Made by a program: the position numbers and the translations under genes. The notes under the pieces are model-generated. The model was not told the DNA's origin, ran no database searches, and worked only from the letters and a program-made list of their open reading frames with translations. A stretch of DNA of 64,000 nt from Formicarius rufipectus (taxonomy: Eukaryota > Chordata > Aves > Passeriformes > Formicariidae): contig VXAU01002296.1 of assembly GCA_013399695.1 (NCBI GenBank), forward strand, positions 850,406-914,405, in the 5' to 3' direction. Below are positions 61,283 to 64,000 of the stretch, piece by piece (position 1 is the stretch's first letter; the number at the start of each line of letters is the position of its first letter).

Positions 61283-63952
61283 TTCCACATGTCATAATGA
61301 ATCCTGAAGCACTTTCTAGGCCTTGTAGCAAAGGCAATGACTTTGAAGTATAGGAAGTAGTCAGATTTTCTAGGTACATACAGATTAATATTGTATACAT
61401 TAGGAGGAATTATGAATGACTACTTATCTGTACTAGCCAGACCATAGTTTTTTAACTGTTTCTAGTTTCTGTGGTATTTGGTTTATGTGGTATTTTATGG
61501 GAATGTGCTTAAATTGTTCTCCAGAAGTGCAGCACAAGAACTGTGAAAGCTTGTCCACCACACTTCAGGACCGTGGGGAAAGATAGCAGCAGTGACATTG
61601 CCACCTTTATACTTTCCTATTAGGATGATTCTGTAAAATCATATAGAACTATGAATCTGATTTCACCACAGAGGTCTTTGTATGTTTACAAGCTATTTAA
61701 TTGAATATTGGAGTAACTGAGTAAAAAATCTGAACTTTGGTATGCAAAATTTTGTCAGAAGATGGAAAAGAGCTTGAGAGACCTGTATTTACAATGATGA
61801 CTGAATATCCCATCAATTTCTCTTTTACTGAAGTGACATGAAGGAGTTGTGGGTTATTTGGAAACATTATTAAAAAAAATTCTTAATTTTAATAGTAAAA
61901 ATAGTAATAAATCCTAATGAAAATGAATGGGGTTAATAACAGGTCCATAAGGAACTCTAAGATCAAGAGGCTTCTGAATTCACAATTAGGGGCTGACATA
62001 AAAGACAACAGGATAATAAACTAAGCAATTATCTTTGATATACCTTATAGTATAATAGCACCACAGGGTGACTCTGCTCCTCAGGGAATGGGATTCTCAG
62101 TAACTTCGTAACCTTGTTAATCTGATGTATGAAGCAGTCAACATTTAAATACTTCTCCACATGTCAGGAAAATCTACAGTACTGTTTTCTGCCTGTCATC
62201 ATAAACAAATTGATAAAGATGATGGCCTATCATAATGGCCACTGATGAGTTGATTCATTGCAAGCATCAGCTAAGTTAACTACAGGCCACCACAAAGAAT
62301 TCTGTGTGTCTAAAATAAAGCTTATTTAATTCTATCGTGTGCAAGAGGAGTATTACTGATTAACATAAAGGTCAGACATGCACATTTTAACTGGTGGTAA
62401 TGAGTAGTTTTGAAGATGTTTAAGTCTTTTCTTAATCTTGCCATGTCACAAGCCTTCTATTGTTATGCACCGAAGAATGTGCCTTTAATTGTACCATTTG
62501 CCCTATTTTATTTTGATCATAGAGTGGGTTGTGTGATGTTAGTGGTGATAAACGCCTACCACATGTCCTAATAATTATTAGCCTTCAGTAAATTGCTTAG
62601 TGAAGTAAAATGAAGTCTGGTAAAACAAAAGGCTCCAAAAAGTTGAAAGCAATATTTAAATAGTTTCACATATTGTACTAAATTGCACTAAATGTAAGAT
62701 CTCTGAAAGCACAGTGTAAAAAATAAATAACTTTCAATTCCAATTAATAAAAATTTGACAGTAGGATGTGCTGTCTCATAGTTTCCTAGGTAACAGATCA
62801 AATCAATTGGTTCCTCTTATATTTAATAAGAAAGAACTGTGTTAAAAAATGGTGAGGTCAAATAGTTCAGAATAGTTATAAACAGAAATATTTAAAAAGT
62901 TATGTAAAATACTATTTGTGTGTGTGTGTATTTAGAAAAAAATAAGAAGAAATCTACTAGTTCTCAAAGTCTGAGTGTGAACAAATCAGTACCACTGACA
63001 ATTTAAAAAAAAATAAAAAAAATAAACATTTTTATGCAATTATTTCAATCAAGTGTTGATTGTTTAACATGTTGCACATGGAACCTTTACCTGTTCTTAT
63101 AGTTGATTCCAAGATTTGAAGAACATTTCTGGAATTGAAAAAACTTGATTATGAGAGTAGAAGTACTGGAACATTTTTGCCAACTGTCAGTGATGACATT
63201 TAGCAAAGCTACCAAATTTTAAAATATGGAGAATTTTTAACAAAGTAATGAAATTCCTTGATTATTGTCATAAGTTCAACACTATTCAGAATTTTTGGCT
63301 TTTTCTAAACATCCCCAAAATGTAAATTTCTTGCACGTCAGAAAAGATGTGTACTTAGTATTAACAGTGGGTCATCAGGTGTTATCCAGCGTGAATGAGT
63401 GTATGTGAGAATGGCTAATTAGTGAGAAAGAGGTGGAAGAGAGTAGATTTGCTTGTCTTGACTGTAAAACAAAGCAGTAATATCTGCTGTTAGAAGTACC
63501 TTTCTGGCAAATATTTAGTGGTCCTGAAGCTCTCTGAGGTTACTGAGGGACAAAAGGCACGTCGGGGAGAGTCTCAATAGCCACTCAGCAGTAAAAACTG
63601 TTCTGACATTTTCACTGCATTGGATCCTTGCCCAATGACTGACCTAACTTTCACATTTGATAGAACAATTCTCCAACTGCAATTCTTTAAAAAGAAGTTA
63701 GTTGCATTTTGTACAAAAAAAAGTGAAAGTATTTCTTGCAGAGATGTTACAAAATGTTGATACATTTTTCTTGCTTTCATAGTCAAAGAACAATTTCTTA
63801 CCTATATAAACACATAGGTTGTTTTTTTTTATATATATATAAGTATATTCACTGGTCACATTTTAAAATCAAGCAAAATGTACAGTCTGCTTATCCAAGA
63901 TTTAAGTTGATTGTAACTAAACAGGAGATATGCTGTTACCAAATGGTCCCCT
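61283..63952. other. AT-rich non-coding stretch
   Basis: No gene is seen. The segment 62030-62600 is rather evenly composed and poor in runs, which could reflect conservation. A short (TG)n lies near 62918 and an (AT)n near 63828-63840. Confidence 0.55.
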
Positions 63953-63997
63953 GTTTTTTTGTTTGTTTGTTTGTTGTTGTTTTGTTTTGTTTTGTTT
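63953..63997 (+). repeat. G/T-rich tract with (GTTTT)n at window end
   Basis: GTTT units change into GTT and then four GTTTT units, ending in a single N at 63998. Confidence 0.93.
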
Positions 63998-64000
63998 NAC

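Overview
This is AT-rich vertebrate nuclear DNA, almost certainly from a bird. The main evidence is a set of CR1 LINE fragments whose 3' ends carry the avian octamer tail (ATTCTRTG-type, read as AATCATAGA on the other strand). An ERVL-type LTR relic of a kind common in bird genomes supports this. The many G/T-rich low-complexity tracts and a moderate ERV load would suit a songbird, but the sequence does not fix the order.

No protein-coding exon, rRNA, intact tRNA or CRISPR array could be supported. Open frames are short, stop-limited and unrelated to known proteins, apart from reverse-transcriptase pieces inside CR1 copies. The window is best read as intergenic DNA or part of a very large intron. 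Transposons and simple repeats make up most of the recognisable content.

Layout: 1-12 kb has one CR1 3' end (about 2.5 kb), a very old CR1 relic (6.3 kb), a 72-base assembly gap inside a G/T tract (7.8 kb), a near-perfect 26-bp palindrome (9.1 kb) and a CpG cluster (9.5 kb). 12-34 kb has two CR1 copies tail to tail (12.1-12.6 kb), further CR1 ends (19.7 and 29.9 kb), long G/T tracts and a small CpG-rich hairpin (21.4 kb). 34-37 kb is a repeat cluster: an ERVL LTR relic, a CR1 3' end and a roughly 1-kb piece of CR1 ORF2. 44.9-45.3 kb is a CpG-rich island-like block holding a tRNA-type A box and B box on the minus strand, probably a SINE or other tRNA-derived repeat. 49-53 kb has three CR1 copies, including the longest (976 bp, with the FADD motif of the reverse transcriptase). 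55-58 kb has a 52-bp sequence present twice and a likely solo LTR on the minus strand. 61.1-61.3 kb holds a 162-bp imperfect palindrome, the most striking unexplained structure.

No multi-gene system is visible. The best leads are the 162-bp foldback element, the tRNA-promoter-bearing CpG block, the dispersed 52-bp pair and the recurrent (GTTTT)n tracts that coincide with gaps and ambiguous bases. Assignments to repeat families rest on recognition by eye and need a library search.
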